Source: an uncultured Alphaproteobacteria bacterium (lineage in GTDB: Bacteria; Pseudomonadota; Alphaproteobacteria; HIMB59; GCA-002718135). Taken from it: a DNA stretch of 61,098 nt. Below the pieces are notes generated by a model that had not been told where the DNA came from, made no database searches, and saw nothing but the letters and a program-made list of their open reading frames with translations. Both the position numbers and the translations under genes were made by a program. The DNA lies in contig CABXIT010000004.1 in assembly GCA_902512325.1 (NCBI GenBank), positions 1-61,098 on the forward strand, read 5' to 3'. Each line of letters begins with the position of its first letter. The first letter of the stretch is position 1. This document shows positions 26,396 to 33,713 of this stretch, in pieces.

Positions 26396-27241
26396 ATGAA
26401 AGCCATTGTATTAAATCTTATAGCTTGGTCCACACTACCAATAATGGATGGTATAGCTAAATATTTAAGTACCCAGATGCATTTTTTAGAAGTGGTATGG
26501 GGACGTTATTTTTTTATGGTTCTAATAAGTCTTCCAATGACATTTTTATTTTTAAGAAAATATTTTACGTGGCCACATAATTTTTTACTTCAAATATCTA
26601 GAAGTATTTTCTTATTTTTATCAACTATTTGTTTTTTTTATTCTATTTCTATTATTTCTTTAGCGAAAGCCTTAACTTTGTCTTTTGTCGCTCCAATATT
26701 TGTAACAATTTTATCCGCTATTTTATTAAAAGAAAAAGTGGGCATTCATCGATGGAGCGCAGTATTTTTAGGATTTATTGGAGTAATTATTATTATTCAG
26801 CCTGGCATTATAAAAATTAATCTTGCTTCATTGGCTAGTCTTCTAACAGGAATATCATATGCATTTTATATAATTTCAACAAGAAAACTTACTTCTTTTG
26901 ATAACCCATACATGACTTTAATATTTACTGGCGTTTTTGGTGCTATCATTATTAGTTTTGTAGTTCCTTATTATTGGACAACACCTAATCTAAATCAATG
27001 GCTATTAATGATATGTTTAGCAGCAGTTGGAACGTTTGCTCATTTTTGTTTAATATTATCATTAAAGTTTGCTGAAGCATCTAAACTCGCACCTTTAGGT
27101 TACTTTGAAATAGTTAATAATGTTTTAATTGGTTATTATTTCTTTGGCGACTTTCCAAACAAATGGTTATGGTTAGGTCTATTTTTTATAGTATCAAGTG
27201 GTATTTATATTTCAATTAGAGAAGTTAGAAAATTAAATTAA
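26396..27241 (+). CDS. EamA/DMT-superfamily membrane transporter (first of pair)
   Basis: 281 residues and about ten hydrophobic helices arranged as two EamA repeats. The SLAKALTLSFVAPIFVTILSAILLKEKV segment at the end of the first repeat is typical, and a matching KFAEASKLAPLGYFEIVNNVLIGYYFFGD ends the second. Such proteins export or import small metabolites (amino acids, amines, nucleotide sugars) across the inner membrane. It is divergent from gmaS across 118 AT-rich bases in which I see no clear signal. A second, only distantly similar EamA gene follows 7 bases later, suggesting a pair acting together. The substrate is unknown. Confidence 0.85.
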   Translation: MKAIVLNLIAWSTLPIMDGIAKYLSTQMHFLEVVWGRYFFMVLISLPMTFLFLRKYFTWPHNFLLQISRSIFLFLSTICFFYSISIISLAKALTLSFVAPIFVTILSAILLKEKVGIHRWSAVFLGFIGVIIIIQPGIIKINLASLASLLTGISYAFYIISTRKLTSFDNPYMTLIFTGVFGAIIISFVVPYYWTTPNLNQWLLMICLAAVGTFAHFCLILSLKFAEASKLAPLGYFEIVNNVLIGYYFFGDFPNKWLWLGLFFIVSSGIYISIREVRKLN

Positions 27242-27248
27242 TAAAATA

Positions 27249-28127
27249 ATGCATTTAACAGATAAACAAAAAGGAATATTTTTATCTTTAATAGGCGTAT
27301 TAATTATTACTCCAGATTCTTTATTTATACGTCTAATCAATATCAACTCTTGGGAGCTACTTTTCTATAGAGGATTAATCCCTTCCTGTTGCTTATTTAT
27401 TTTCTTACTCCTATATTATAAAAAAAACTTTCTTCATGCTTTACTAATAACCGGTTTACCTGGATTATTGTATGCTGCCTTAATTGCATTAGGTAACACT
27501 GCGTTTGTATTATCCATTCAAAATACAAATGTTGCAAATACACTAATCATGATTGCATTAACTCCTTTTGCAACCGCCATACTTAGCTCAATATTTATCA
27601 AAGAACACCCTAGTAAAAGAATGTGGCTAACAATTATTGCTTGTTTTGTGACTATATTATTTATTTTTTACGAGTCTTATCAAGGAGGCCGTCTTTTTGG
27701 AGATTTTTTTGGATTGATAACAGCGATTTGTATGGGTGGTGGTGCCGTTGTGATTCGCTATAGTAAGTCATTTGATTTTCTTCCTTCACTTTTAATAGCT
27801 AAATTATTTACTATTTTAATAGCGTTTGCTTTTATTGATTCATTTCCTGAATCACTTTTAGTTAATTCAGATCAATTATTCTTTATTATTATAATGGGCT
27901 TATTCCTACTCATCCCATTAGCATGTATAACTATTGCTCCGAGATATATTCCTGCGTATGAGGTTGAGATATTCTTTATTCTAGAAACTATCCTTGGCCC
28001 AATTTGGGTTTGGCTTGTTATTCATGAACAACCATCAATAAAAACAATAATTGGAGGAGCTGTCATAATTTTAATTATTATTATTCACACTATATTTGAG
28101 CTTCGAGAAAATCAAAAAATTAGGTAA
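27249..28127 (+). CDS. EamA/DMT-superfamily membrane transporter (second of pair)
   Basis: 292 residues with two EamA repeats and about ten transmembrane helices. NTNVANTLIMIALTPFATAILSSIFIKEHP marks the end of the first repeat and AYEVEIFFILETILGPIWVWLVIHEQP that of the second. It follows its paralogue by 7 bases and so is probably co-expressed. In some DMT families paired small proteins heterodimerise, but here each is full length and could work alone. It is placed just before the glutamine-riboswitch-controlled ammonium transporter, 248 bases away. Nothing in the sequence shows the transported compound. Confidence 0.85.
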   Translation: MHLTDKQKGIFLSLIGVLIITPDSLFIRLININSWELLFYRGLIPSCCLFIFLLLYYKKNFLHALLITGLPGLLYAALIALGNTAFVLSIQNTNVANTLIMIALTPFATAILSSIFIKEHPSKRMWLTIIACFVTILFIFYESYQGGRLFGDFFGLITAICMGGGAVVIRYSKSFDFLPSLLIAKLFTILIAFAFIDSFPESLLVNSDQLFFIIIMGLFLLIPLACITIAPRYIPAYEVEIFFILETILGPIWVWLVIHEQPSIKTIIGGAVIILIIIIHTIFELRENQKIR

Positions 28128-28240
28128 AATATATATAAATTGGTTAAAATATCCGAAAAATATACCCATGATTTACTAGTAAAAAGTAATAATTTACTGT
28201 GATTCATTAAATAAAAGTCTAAATATAACTCATAATTTAT

Positions 28241-28291
28241 CGTTCATCTCATAATTGAGTGAGACGGAAGTAGGTAGAAGCCGAAGGAACG
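28241..28291 (+). ncRNA. Glutamine riboswitch (glnA RNA motif) in amt leader
   Basis: The segment contains the conserved core of the glnA RNA motif: P1 CGTTC (28241-28245) with GAACG (28287-28291), P2 TCTC (28247-28250) with GAGA (28261-28264), the conserved GACGGAAGTAGG (28263-28274) and CCGAAGGAACG (28281-28291), and P3 GGT-AGAA-GCC. This class senses L-glutamine and is known from cyanobacteria and marine metagenomes upstream of nitrogen genes. It sits 85 bases before the ammonium transporter gene. Glutamine binding is expected to reduce amt expression when nitrogen is plentiful. Confidence 0.93.
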
Positions 28292-28333
28292 CAGTATATT
28301 TCTTTTCTTCATTTTACTTCCATTAAACTTGAT

Positions 28334-28361
28334 GAGTTAAGCGGTTGTTTTGAATTAACTC
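28334..28361 (+). promoter_or_regulatory. Hairpin next to amt ribosome-binding site, likely expression platform
   Basis: GAGTTAA (28334-28340) pairs perfectly with TTAACTC (28355-28361). The strong Shine-Dalgarno AAGGAGG (28364-28370) begins 2 bases later. With no terminator T-run nearby, this suggests that the glutamine riboswitch 42 bases upstream works on translation start rather than on transcription. The link between the two elements is inferred. Confidence 0.5.
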
Positions 28362-28375
28362 GTAAGGAGGACAAA

Positions 28376-29656
28376 ATGACGTTGGAAGAATTAAATGTTT
28401 TTGTCACCACACAAGCAAACGTGGGCATGGAAGCTTACTATTGGTGGTGTACAGGACTTATGATTATTATTCACGTTGGTTTCTTAATGTATGAAGTAGG
28501 CGCAACTAGAATGCAAAACGCTGTTTCTTCAGGTGTTAAAAATTTATTAGCATTTGCATTTATGATTCCAACATTTTGGCTATTTGGATGGTGGATCTAT
28601 TTAGCTTTTCCTGGAGGATTTGTTCCTATTGATTTAGAAGGATACGGAGCTCCATGGAATGTTTCAATGGGACCAATGCTAAGTGACCAGGCTACAGGTG
28701 TATTCTGGGCTGCATTTACATTGTTTGCATGTACAACAGCTTCAATTTTTTCAGGAGCTGTAATTGAAAGAATTAGAATTAGTGCATTTGTATTTCTAGC
28801 AGTTGTTTTAGGATCCGTAGTTTGGATTTTAGCAGCTTCTTGGGGATGGCATCCAGATGGATGGCTTGTAACCGGATGGGGATTCCATGATGTAGCAGCT
28901 GCAGGTTGTGTTCACACTGTTGCAGGTTTGTTTGCGTTTGGAGTACTTTTGAATCTAGGACCAAGAATAGGAAAATATAATGATGACGGCTCTGCAAATG
29001 ATCTTGAAGGTCATAGCTTAGTTCTTTCTTTTGTTGGCTTATTAACTTTGATTGTAGGTTTCTTTGGATTCCTAGGAGCTTGTTTAATTTGGGCAGGATC
29101 AGATTTTGGAGGTTGGGTAAACATTTATGGTGCACCAGCTACATTATCTTCTTTTGCATTCAATACTTTGATGGGTCTAGCTGGAGGCATGATTGGTGCT
29201 TTCTGGTGGAGTAAAGGAAATCCGTTTTGGATGATGTCAGGTGGACTAGCAGGTATATTTATATGTGCTGGTGGTCTTGATATTTGGTATCCTGGATTTG
29301 CATTTATTCTTGGTGTAATTGCAGGCTGTGTAATTATTCCAGCAAACAATTGGCTTCATAACACATTCAAAATAGATGACTGTGTAGGAGCAGTATCAAT
29401 TCACGGTGTTTGTGGTATCTTAGGTATGTTGTGTGTAGGTCTTTTTGCTTCTGGTTTTCCAGCAGCAGGAGATATTCCCGCTTCAAATCTAACGGGTCAG
29501 ATAGTTGGTGCCATTGTAATGGCTTTAACTGGATTTGTACCTGGCTATGTTATTTCATATATTATGAAAATGGCTGGCTGGTTACGTGTCCCAGATCACG
29601 TTCAAAAAGCAGGTATTGATAAAGCTGAGCTTGGACTACAAGCTTATAACCAGTAA
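28376..29656 (+). CDS. amt: Ammonium transporter
   Basis: 426 residues of the Amt/Mep/Rh family with about eleven membrane helices. The pore histidines are seen in AAAGCVHTVAG and VSIHGVCGILG, and the gate aromatic and ASWGWHPDGW region is present. Tight packing motifs GFFGFLGACLIWAGSDFGGW also fit. It conducts ammonium across the inner membrane. Expression is controlled by the upstream glutamine riboswitch. No GlnK (PII) gene accompanies it here, although amtB-glnK pairing is usual, so regulation by PII would need a distant gene. A 57-residue membrane protein follows directly. Confidence 0.95.
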   Translation: MTLEELNVFVTTQANVGMEAYYWWCTGLMIIIHVGFLMYEVGATRMQNAVSSGVKNLLAFAFMIPTFWLFGWWIYLAFPGGFVPIDLEGYGAPWNVSMGPMLSDQATGVFWAAFTLFACTTASIFSGAVIERIRISAFVFLAVVLGSVVWILAASWGWHPDGWLVTGWGFHDVAAAGCVHTVAGLFAFGVLLNLGPRIGKYNDDGSANDLEGHSLVLSFVGLLTLIVGFFGFLGACLIWAGSDFGGWVNIYGAPATLSSFAFNTLMGLAGGMIGAFWWSKGNPFWMMSGGLAGIFICAGGLDIWYPGFAFILGVIAGCVIIPANNWLHNTFKIDDCVGAVSIHGVCGILGMLCVGLFASGFPAAGDIPASNLTGQIVGAIVMALTGFVPGYVISYIMKMAGWLRVPDHVQKAGIDKAELGLQAYNQ

Positions 29657-29676
29657 CAGAGAGAAAGGAACATATT

Positions 29677-29850
29677 ATGAATACATTTCCTGGAGAATCA
29701 GCAAGTTGGGAGGGTGTAGATGCTTATTTTACATGGGCAGGCTCATCTGGCATGCTTGTTCTATTCACTTTAGTTACAGCTTGCATATGCTTAGGTGTAA
29801 TTATTGCTGCTGCAAGACATGAATCAGAAACAGCAGAAAACAACAAGTAA
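29677..29850 (+). CDS. Small single-span membrane protein downstream of amt
   Basis: 57 residues behind a Shine-Dalgarno (GAAAGGA), 20 bases after amt and before the operon terminator, which marks it as a true operon gene. The N-terminal 20 residues are polar with two Trp (SASWEGVDAYFTW), then a single transmembrane helix (about 25-46, rich in Val, Ile, Leu, Cys) and a short charged tail (RHESETAENNK). I do not recognise a family. It takes the place where GlnK would normally be encoded and could be an accessory or regulatory peptide of the transporter. Confidence 0.75.
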   Translation: MNTFPGESASWEGVDAYFTWAGSSGMLVLFTLVTACICLGVIIAAARHESETAENNK

Positions 29851-29866
29851 ACTTATTTTATAAAGT

Positions 29867-29896
29867 AAAAGGGCAGTATTTTTACTGCCCTTTTTT
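29867..29896 (+). terminator. Rho-independent terminator of the amt operon
   Basis: GGGCAGTA (29871-29878) pairs with TACTGCCC (29883-29890) around a TTTT loop, flanked by AAAA before and six T after. It ends the amt-small membrane protein transcript. Confidence 0.9.
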
Positions 29897-29925
29897 AATT
29901 ATGCATGTAAGATAAATTACTTAAT

Positions 29926-30096
29926 ATGAATTATAAAATTATTGAAAACTTTTTAAGCAATATTTATCAATTAGGTTTTGAATACAAAATAATTGTAATT
30001 ATTTTATGGGCTTTCATAATGTTTTTATTACTAAGAAAGTTAGCAAAAAAAGATAATGAATTTTATTTAAAAGATTTTTTTAAAAAAAAACAATAA
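29926..30096 (+). CDS. Possible 56-residue membrane protein
   Basis: An intact frame of 56 residues with an N-terminal amphipathic part, one strongly hydrophobic span (about residues 21-37, IIVIILWAFIMFLLL) and a Lys-rich C-terminus. Positive-inside charge distribution is sensible for a bitopic protein. It starts 36 bases after the amt terminator, so it needs its own promoter, and no clear Shine-Dalgarno is seen. It converges with the next gene. No family recognised. In AT-rich DNA a frame this short can occur by chance. Confidence 0.4.
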   Translation: MNYKIIENFLSNIYQLGFEYKIIVIILWAFIMFLLLRKLAKKDNEFYLKDFFKKKQ

Positions 30097-30107
30097 TCCA
30101 AATATAA

Positions 30108-30356
30108 TTATTTTTTAGGAACAGTTACAATAGATATAATTATTAATAAAATAAAACTTATTATTCCACAAAAAACTGATCCAAATAAAATAAAAGAAAG
30201 AGTGAGCATAATATTACTACTATCTAGTTTATTGAAAAAAAAAGGCGTTTGTAGAGTTTGGTCTATTAGACATAAAAAACACAAAACCATCAAACCAGTT
30301 ATAAAACCTCTTTTATAAAATTTAACCCATTTTTCTTTGATTAATTTTATATTCAT
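30108..30356 (-). CDS. Small two-span membrane protein, function unknown
   Basis: 82 residues with two hydrophobic segments (about 18-31 and 50-77) separated by a short polar loop (QTPFFFNKLDSSN), and Lys-rich ends that predict both termini in the cytoplasm. It lies downstream of the MetX-like gene's start in the opposite sense of amt, in a gap between an operon terminator and the MetX-like gene. The frame is intact and the charge pattern is sensible, so it may be real, but I recognise no family and can infer no role. Confidence 0.5.
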   Translation of the reverse strand: MNIKLIKEKWVKFYKRGFITGLMVLCFLCLIDQTLQTPFFFNKLDSSNIMLTLSFILFGSVFCGIISFILLIIISIVTVPKK

Positions 30357-30394
30357 TTTATATATTATACAAAATTGGATTTAATTTTAAATAA

Positions 30395-31411
30395 TTATCC
30401 TAAAAGGTCATTAACTGCTTGATCTAGTGCAATTTCAAAACCTTTATCATTTCCTGGATTAGCAACGCAATGCCCCCAAATAGATTCGTAAGTTCTTAAT
30501 TCAGAGTTCTTAATATGTTTGACTTCAAATTCATTGTCTGCTGGAGGAAAATATAAATCATGACTACAAGGAATGATAATAGTTTTTGCCTTAATACTTT
30601 GCAGTGCTTCTACAAAATTACCATTATATTTTTTTCCAATAGAAATATCTCCTTTTTGCCATGTTAAAAGTTTTGTTAAAAGATTATTAGCATCCCAATT
30701 CTTGACGTGATCATTTTCCCAATCAACTAATAATTCTTCAACATTCTGAAAACCTAAATTTTTATATTTTTGCTCTCTAAAGAAAGATTGTGAAAAAGCC
30801 CAACCTGCATAAACTCTTCCAAAAGCTTTTAATCCTCTCACGGGTGGTGAAGTATAATCACCATAATTCCAGGTAGGATCAGCACAAAGAGCAGCCTTTA
30901 CGCCTTCTAAAAAAACAAAATTATGTTCTGAAGTTTTAGCTGATGCACAAAAAGGTAAAATAGCATCCACCATATCTGGATATTGAGCACCCCATTGATA
31001 GGACTGACAACCTGCCATGGACCATCCGGCAACTAAAGCAATCTTGTTGATATTCAGATGCTCTGTTAATAATTTGTATTGGCAGGCAATATTATCAAAT
31101 AAAGTTATTGTTGGAAATTTAGAACCTGTTTGTTTTTCCTCTGCATTACTTGGAGATGAAGATAAACCATTTCCAAATAAATTTATAGATATTATGAAAT
31201 GCTTATCAGGATTAATAGCTCTATTAGTACCAAAAAAACCTTCATTTCTATTATGCGTACCAGTATAAAAAGTAGGTAAAACAATTACATTACTTTTATC
31301 TGCATTTAATGAACCGTATGTTTTATATGCAAGTTTAGCTGAATATAAAATTTCACCTGATAAAAGCTCTACATTACCAAGGTTGTAAACTTCATAATCA
31401 ATAATATTCAT
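30395..31411 (-). CDS. Alpha/beta hydrolase of the homoserine acetyltransferase (MetX) family
   Basis: 338 residues. The nucleophile elbow is GWSMAGCQ with Ser131. The catalytic Asp is in SHDLYFPP and the His in WGHCVANPG near the end. MetX-family features such as NPDKHFIISINLFGNGLSSSPSN are present, but the canonical NGGP-like and TGDAH elements of true homoserine acetyltransferase are altered, so another acyl transfer or hydrolysis is likely. It is the last gene of a reverse-strand group (Rieske oxygenase, glyoxalase, cupin, glutamine-synthetase-like), 30 bases after the ligase. It could hydrolyse the gamma-glutamyl or ester product of that pathway. That role is inferred. Confidence 0.78.
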   Translation of the reverse strand: MNIIDYEVYNLGNVELLSGEILYSAKLAYKTYGSLNADKSNVIVLPTFYTGTHNRNEGFFGTNRAINPDKHFIISINLFGNGLSSSPSNAEEKQTGSKFPTITLFDNIACQYKLLTEHLNINKIALVAGWSMAGCQSYQWGAQYPDMVDAILPFCASAKTSEHNFVFLEGVKAALCADPTWNYGDYTSPPVRGLKAFGRVYAGWAFSQSFFREQKYKNLGFQNVEELLVDWENDHVKNWDANNLLTKLLTWQKGDISIGKKYNGNFVEALQSIKAKTIIIPCSHDLYFPPADNEFEVKHIKNSELRTYESIWGHCVANPGNDKGFEIALDQAVNDLLG

Positions 31412-31441
31412 TATAATAAAATATAATCTACTTTATATGAT

Positions 31442-32857
31442 TTAATACAACCTTAGATATTCTTTAACTTCCCAATCTGTAACAGCTTGATGATATCTTT
31501 CCCATTCATCATTTTTATATTGAACATAGGAATTCAACATAGCCTTACCCATTACTTTTTCTGCAATTTTATCTTTTTGTAAAGCATCAATAGCTTGAAG
31601 TAAATTTCGTGGAAGACGTCTTATGCCAAGCTTTTTCATATCTTCAACTTTTAAAGCATAGAGATCAAAATCAGAGGGTTTTCCAGGATCAGTCTTATTT
31701 TCAATACCATCTACTGCAGCTGATATAGTCATGCCAAGCGCCAAATAAACATTCATCGTTAAATCTGCAGCACGGTTTTCTATACAGTATCTATTTTGCG
31801 GTAATCGAAATTGTGCTGAGCGATTATTATGACCATATGTAATATTAGTTGGTGCCCAAGTATGAACCCCTCCCTCAAAACCACCAACTGTCGGCACTAA
31901 TCCATTATATGAATTTACTGTTGGGCAAGTAATTGCAGTGATAGCTTCTGAATGTTCAAGTAAACCACCAACAGCATGCATTGCATCTTGAGACCACTTA
32001 TCTCCGTCTTTAAAAACATTAGTATTTTTCTTTATATCGTTAAGTGAAAAATTAATATGCCCTCCTGATCGCCAATCACCTATAGTTGGTTTAGGCATGA
32101 AGGTGACGAACATATCATGTTTTTTTGCCACTTCTTTTAAAAGAATTTTTAAAAACACTAATCTATCTGCCATTTGAAGTAAGTCAGTATAATGAAAATC
32201 TAATTCAAATTGAGAATAAGCACCCTCAGCAACAACATCATGTAAGTCCCATCCTAATTCACCTAATATATCCATCAATTCTTTTAAAAAATGCATTGAA
32301 TCTAAAGAATACTCAACATCATAGCCAAATGCTTGTCTTCTTGGTTGGATGCCGTGAGGAGGATCATTATCTATTGCCTTAACTGGTTCACCTTTTTCGT
32401 TGTATTTCATGACAATGAACTCCGGCTCAATGCCTGCAAAACCTTGATATCCTTGCTCTTGTTTTTCTTGAATGATTTTTTTAAGAGCTTGTCTTGGACA
32501 TACATTATAGGGCGCACCTTCCCAAAATAAGTCTGCAAATATTATGGCTGTTGTTTTATCCCATGGACAAACATAAACAGCATTAAGATCAGGAAGCATT
32601 ATTTGATCAGGATCAGCTGGCGTTAATTCAGGAACAAAAGAAATTGAATGAACTGCAAATTGGGGACCTTTACCCATACATAAAGCTTCAAAATCACTCA
32701 TTGGAACAGGTTTAGTTTTTGGAATCCCATGCATATCAATCCAACTTGATAAAACATATTTAACTCCTGCATCTTCTAGTCTTTTTTTTGTTGTAGCTAT
32801 TTTAGGTTTATTTCTTTCTATAGCCTCGCTTAAGCTTTCATAATAAATTTTGCTCAT
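31442..32857 (-). CDS. Glutamine synthetase-family gamma-glutamyl-amine ligase (third paralogue)
   Basis: 471 residues. EPEFIVM, EGAYSQFELDFHYTD, GGHINFSLND and NNRSAQFRLP correspond to the metal, glutamate and nucleotide sites of glutamine synthetases. In the second motif Ala-Tyr-Ser replaces the usual DAPGQ/DANGQ, which suggests an altered amine pocket and argues against plain glutamine synthesis. The ending (EWERYHQAVTDWEVKEYL) matches the paralogue at 16275 more than gmaS. Neighbours are an EutQ-like cupin upstream and a MetX-like hydrolase downstream, in a group headed by a Rieske oxygenase. It likely glutamylates an amine (for example ethanolamine or a quaternary-amine breakdown product). 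The substrate is unknown. Confidence 0.82.
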   Translation of the reverse strand: MSKIYYESLSEAIERNKPKIATTKKRLEDAGVKYVLSSWIDMHGIPKTKPVPMSDFEALCMGKGPQFAVHSISFVPELTPADPDQIMLPDLNAVYVCPWDKTTAIIFADLFWEGAPYNVCPRQALKKIIQEKQEQGYQGFAGIEPEFIVMKYNEKGEPVKAIDNDPPHGIQPRRQAFGYDVEYSLDSMHFLKELMDILGELGWDLHDVVAEGAYSQFELDFHYTDLLQMADRLVFLKILLKEVAKKHDMFVTFMPKPTIGDWRSGGHINFSLNDIKKNTNVFKDGDKWSQDAMHAVGGLLEHSEAITAITCPTVNSYNGLVPTVGGFEGGVHTWAPTNITYGHNNRSAQFRLPQNRYCIENRAADLTMNVYLALGMTISAAVDGIENKTDPGKPSDFDLYALKVEDMKKLGIRRLPRNLLQAIDALQKDKIAEKVMGKAMLNSYVQYKNDEWERYHQAVTDWEVKEYLRLY

Positions 32858-32878
32858 TACTTATCCTTCCAAATTTTT

Positions 32879-33277
32879 TTATTCTACACCCATATCTTCA
32901 GGATCAATTCCTGGCACATGTGTAAGTCCAGCTTTCTTCTTCCAATCATGTGGATAGGCTGCGTAGAAAATTACACATGTTTCATCACATTCATACGCAA
33001 TATGATTATCTTTTGGTACATACAAAACGTCTCCTGGATTACAGACATATGATTCTCCATCACAAGTAAGTCTAAATGAACCTTTCATACAATATATAAT
33101 TTCATCGCATGTCAAATCCCATGGTACTGATATTTTATTGAGAAAATTTAAACCACCACACATGGTGTCACTTACTTTTGATGTTACAAATGGTTTAATA
33201 TAAGTTTGACCCGGTTCAAGTGTATGTAATCGGTGTTCTATATCTGAAAATTTATATAATTGAGGTTTATTACCCAT
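32879..33277 (-). CDS. Cupin protein, EutQ-like
   Basis: 132 residues with one cupin barrel: DLTCDEIIYCMKGSF is the first motif (Glu in place of the first His pair) and PGDVLYVPKDNHIAY the second, with a His ligand. The overall pattern, including the N-terminal KPFVTSKVSDTMCGGL, resembles the EutQ family of ethanolamine-utilisation cupins. It lies 21 bases upstream of the third ligase gene and 13 bases after the glyoxalase. An ethanolamine-like substrate for this cluster is therefore attractive but is not shown. Six cysteines in 132 residues are unusual for a cytoplasmic cupin and could be worth checking for metal binding. Confidence 0.72.
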   Translation of the reverse strand: MGNKPQLYKFSDIEHRLHTLEPGQTYIKPFVTSKVSDTMCGGLNFLNKISVPWDLTCDEIIYCMKGSFRLTCDGESYVCNPGDVLYVPKDNHIAYECDETCVIFYAAYPHDWKKKAGLTHVPGIDPEDMGVE

Positions 33278-33290
33278 GATCTACCTTTCT

Positions 33291-33713
33291 TTATGATGTT
33301 TGTATTTTTTCGTTTAGTTCTACTTTGTAACCATCCGGATCTTCACAAAATGCTATTACTCTTGTCCCGTGTTTCATTGGCCCTGGTGGTCTTGTAATTT
33401 TTATTCCTGCTGCTGATAAACTTTCACAGGCTTTATATACATCTGGTGTTTCAACACAAATGTGTCCCCAACCATTACCTTTTTCATAAGATTCTGCTTG
33501 ATCCCAATTATAAGTTAATTCTAGGGTTGGGAATTCTGTTTCCGGGCCATAACCAATAAAAGTATTAGTAAATTTTCCGTCAGGATAATCAGTTTTACGT
33601 AAAACTTTCATGCCTAGTATGTCACAATAGAATTTCAATGATAATTCAAGATTTTGAACACGCATCATAGTATGTGCTAGTCTAAAACTAGAAGAAATTT
33701 CATTATCTGTCAT
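33291..33713 (-). CDS. Glyoxalase I-like protein (lactoylglutathione lyase)
   Basis: 140 residues of a vicinal-oxygen-chelate fold. All four metal ligands of GloA are visible: His in LAHTMMRV, Glu in LELTYNW, His in GWGHICVE and Glu in YKVELNE. The NTFIGYG and GMKVLRKTDYP segments match lactoylglutathione lyase. It converts the methylglyoxal-glutathione adduct to lactoylglutathione. Its presence in a Rieske/ligase cluster is odd and suggests that an aldehyde is produced there or that a related thiol adduct is processed. It overlaps the Rieske gene by 11 bases, so the two are translationally coupled. Confidence 0.87.
   Translation of the reverse strand: MTDNEISSSFRLAHTMMRVQNLELSLKFYCDILGMKVLRKTDYPDGKFTNTFIGYGPETEFPTLELTYNWDQAESYEKGNGWGHICVETPDVYKACESLSAAGIKITRPPGPMKHGTRVIAFCEDPDGYKVELNEKIQTS

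Noticed and set aside
28779-29349. Open frames antisense to amt
   Set aside because: They are low-complexity shadows of the amt coding sequence, with no ribosome-binding sites and odd composition.
30395-31411. MetX-family protein as true homoserine O-acetyltransferase
   Set aside because: Conserved N-terminal motifs of methionine-pathway MetX are altered, and the genomic context is amine catabolism, so only the family was named.
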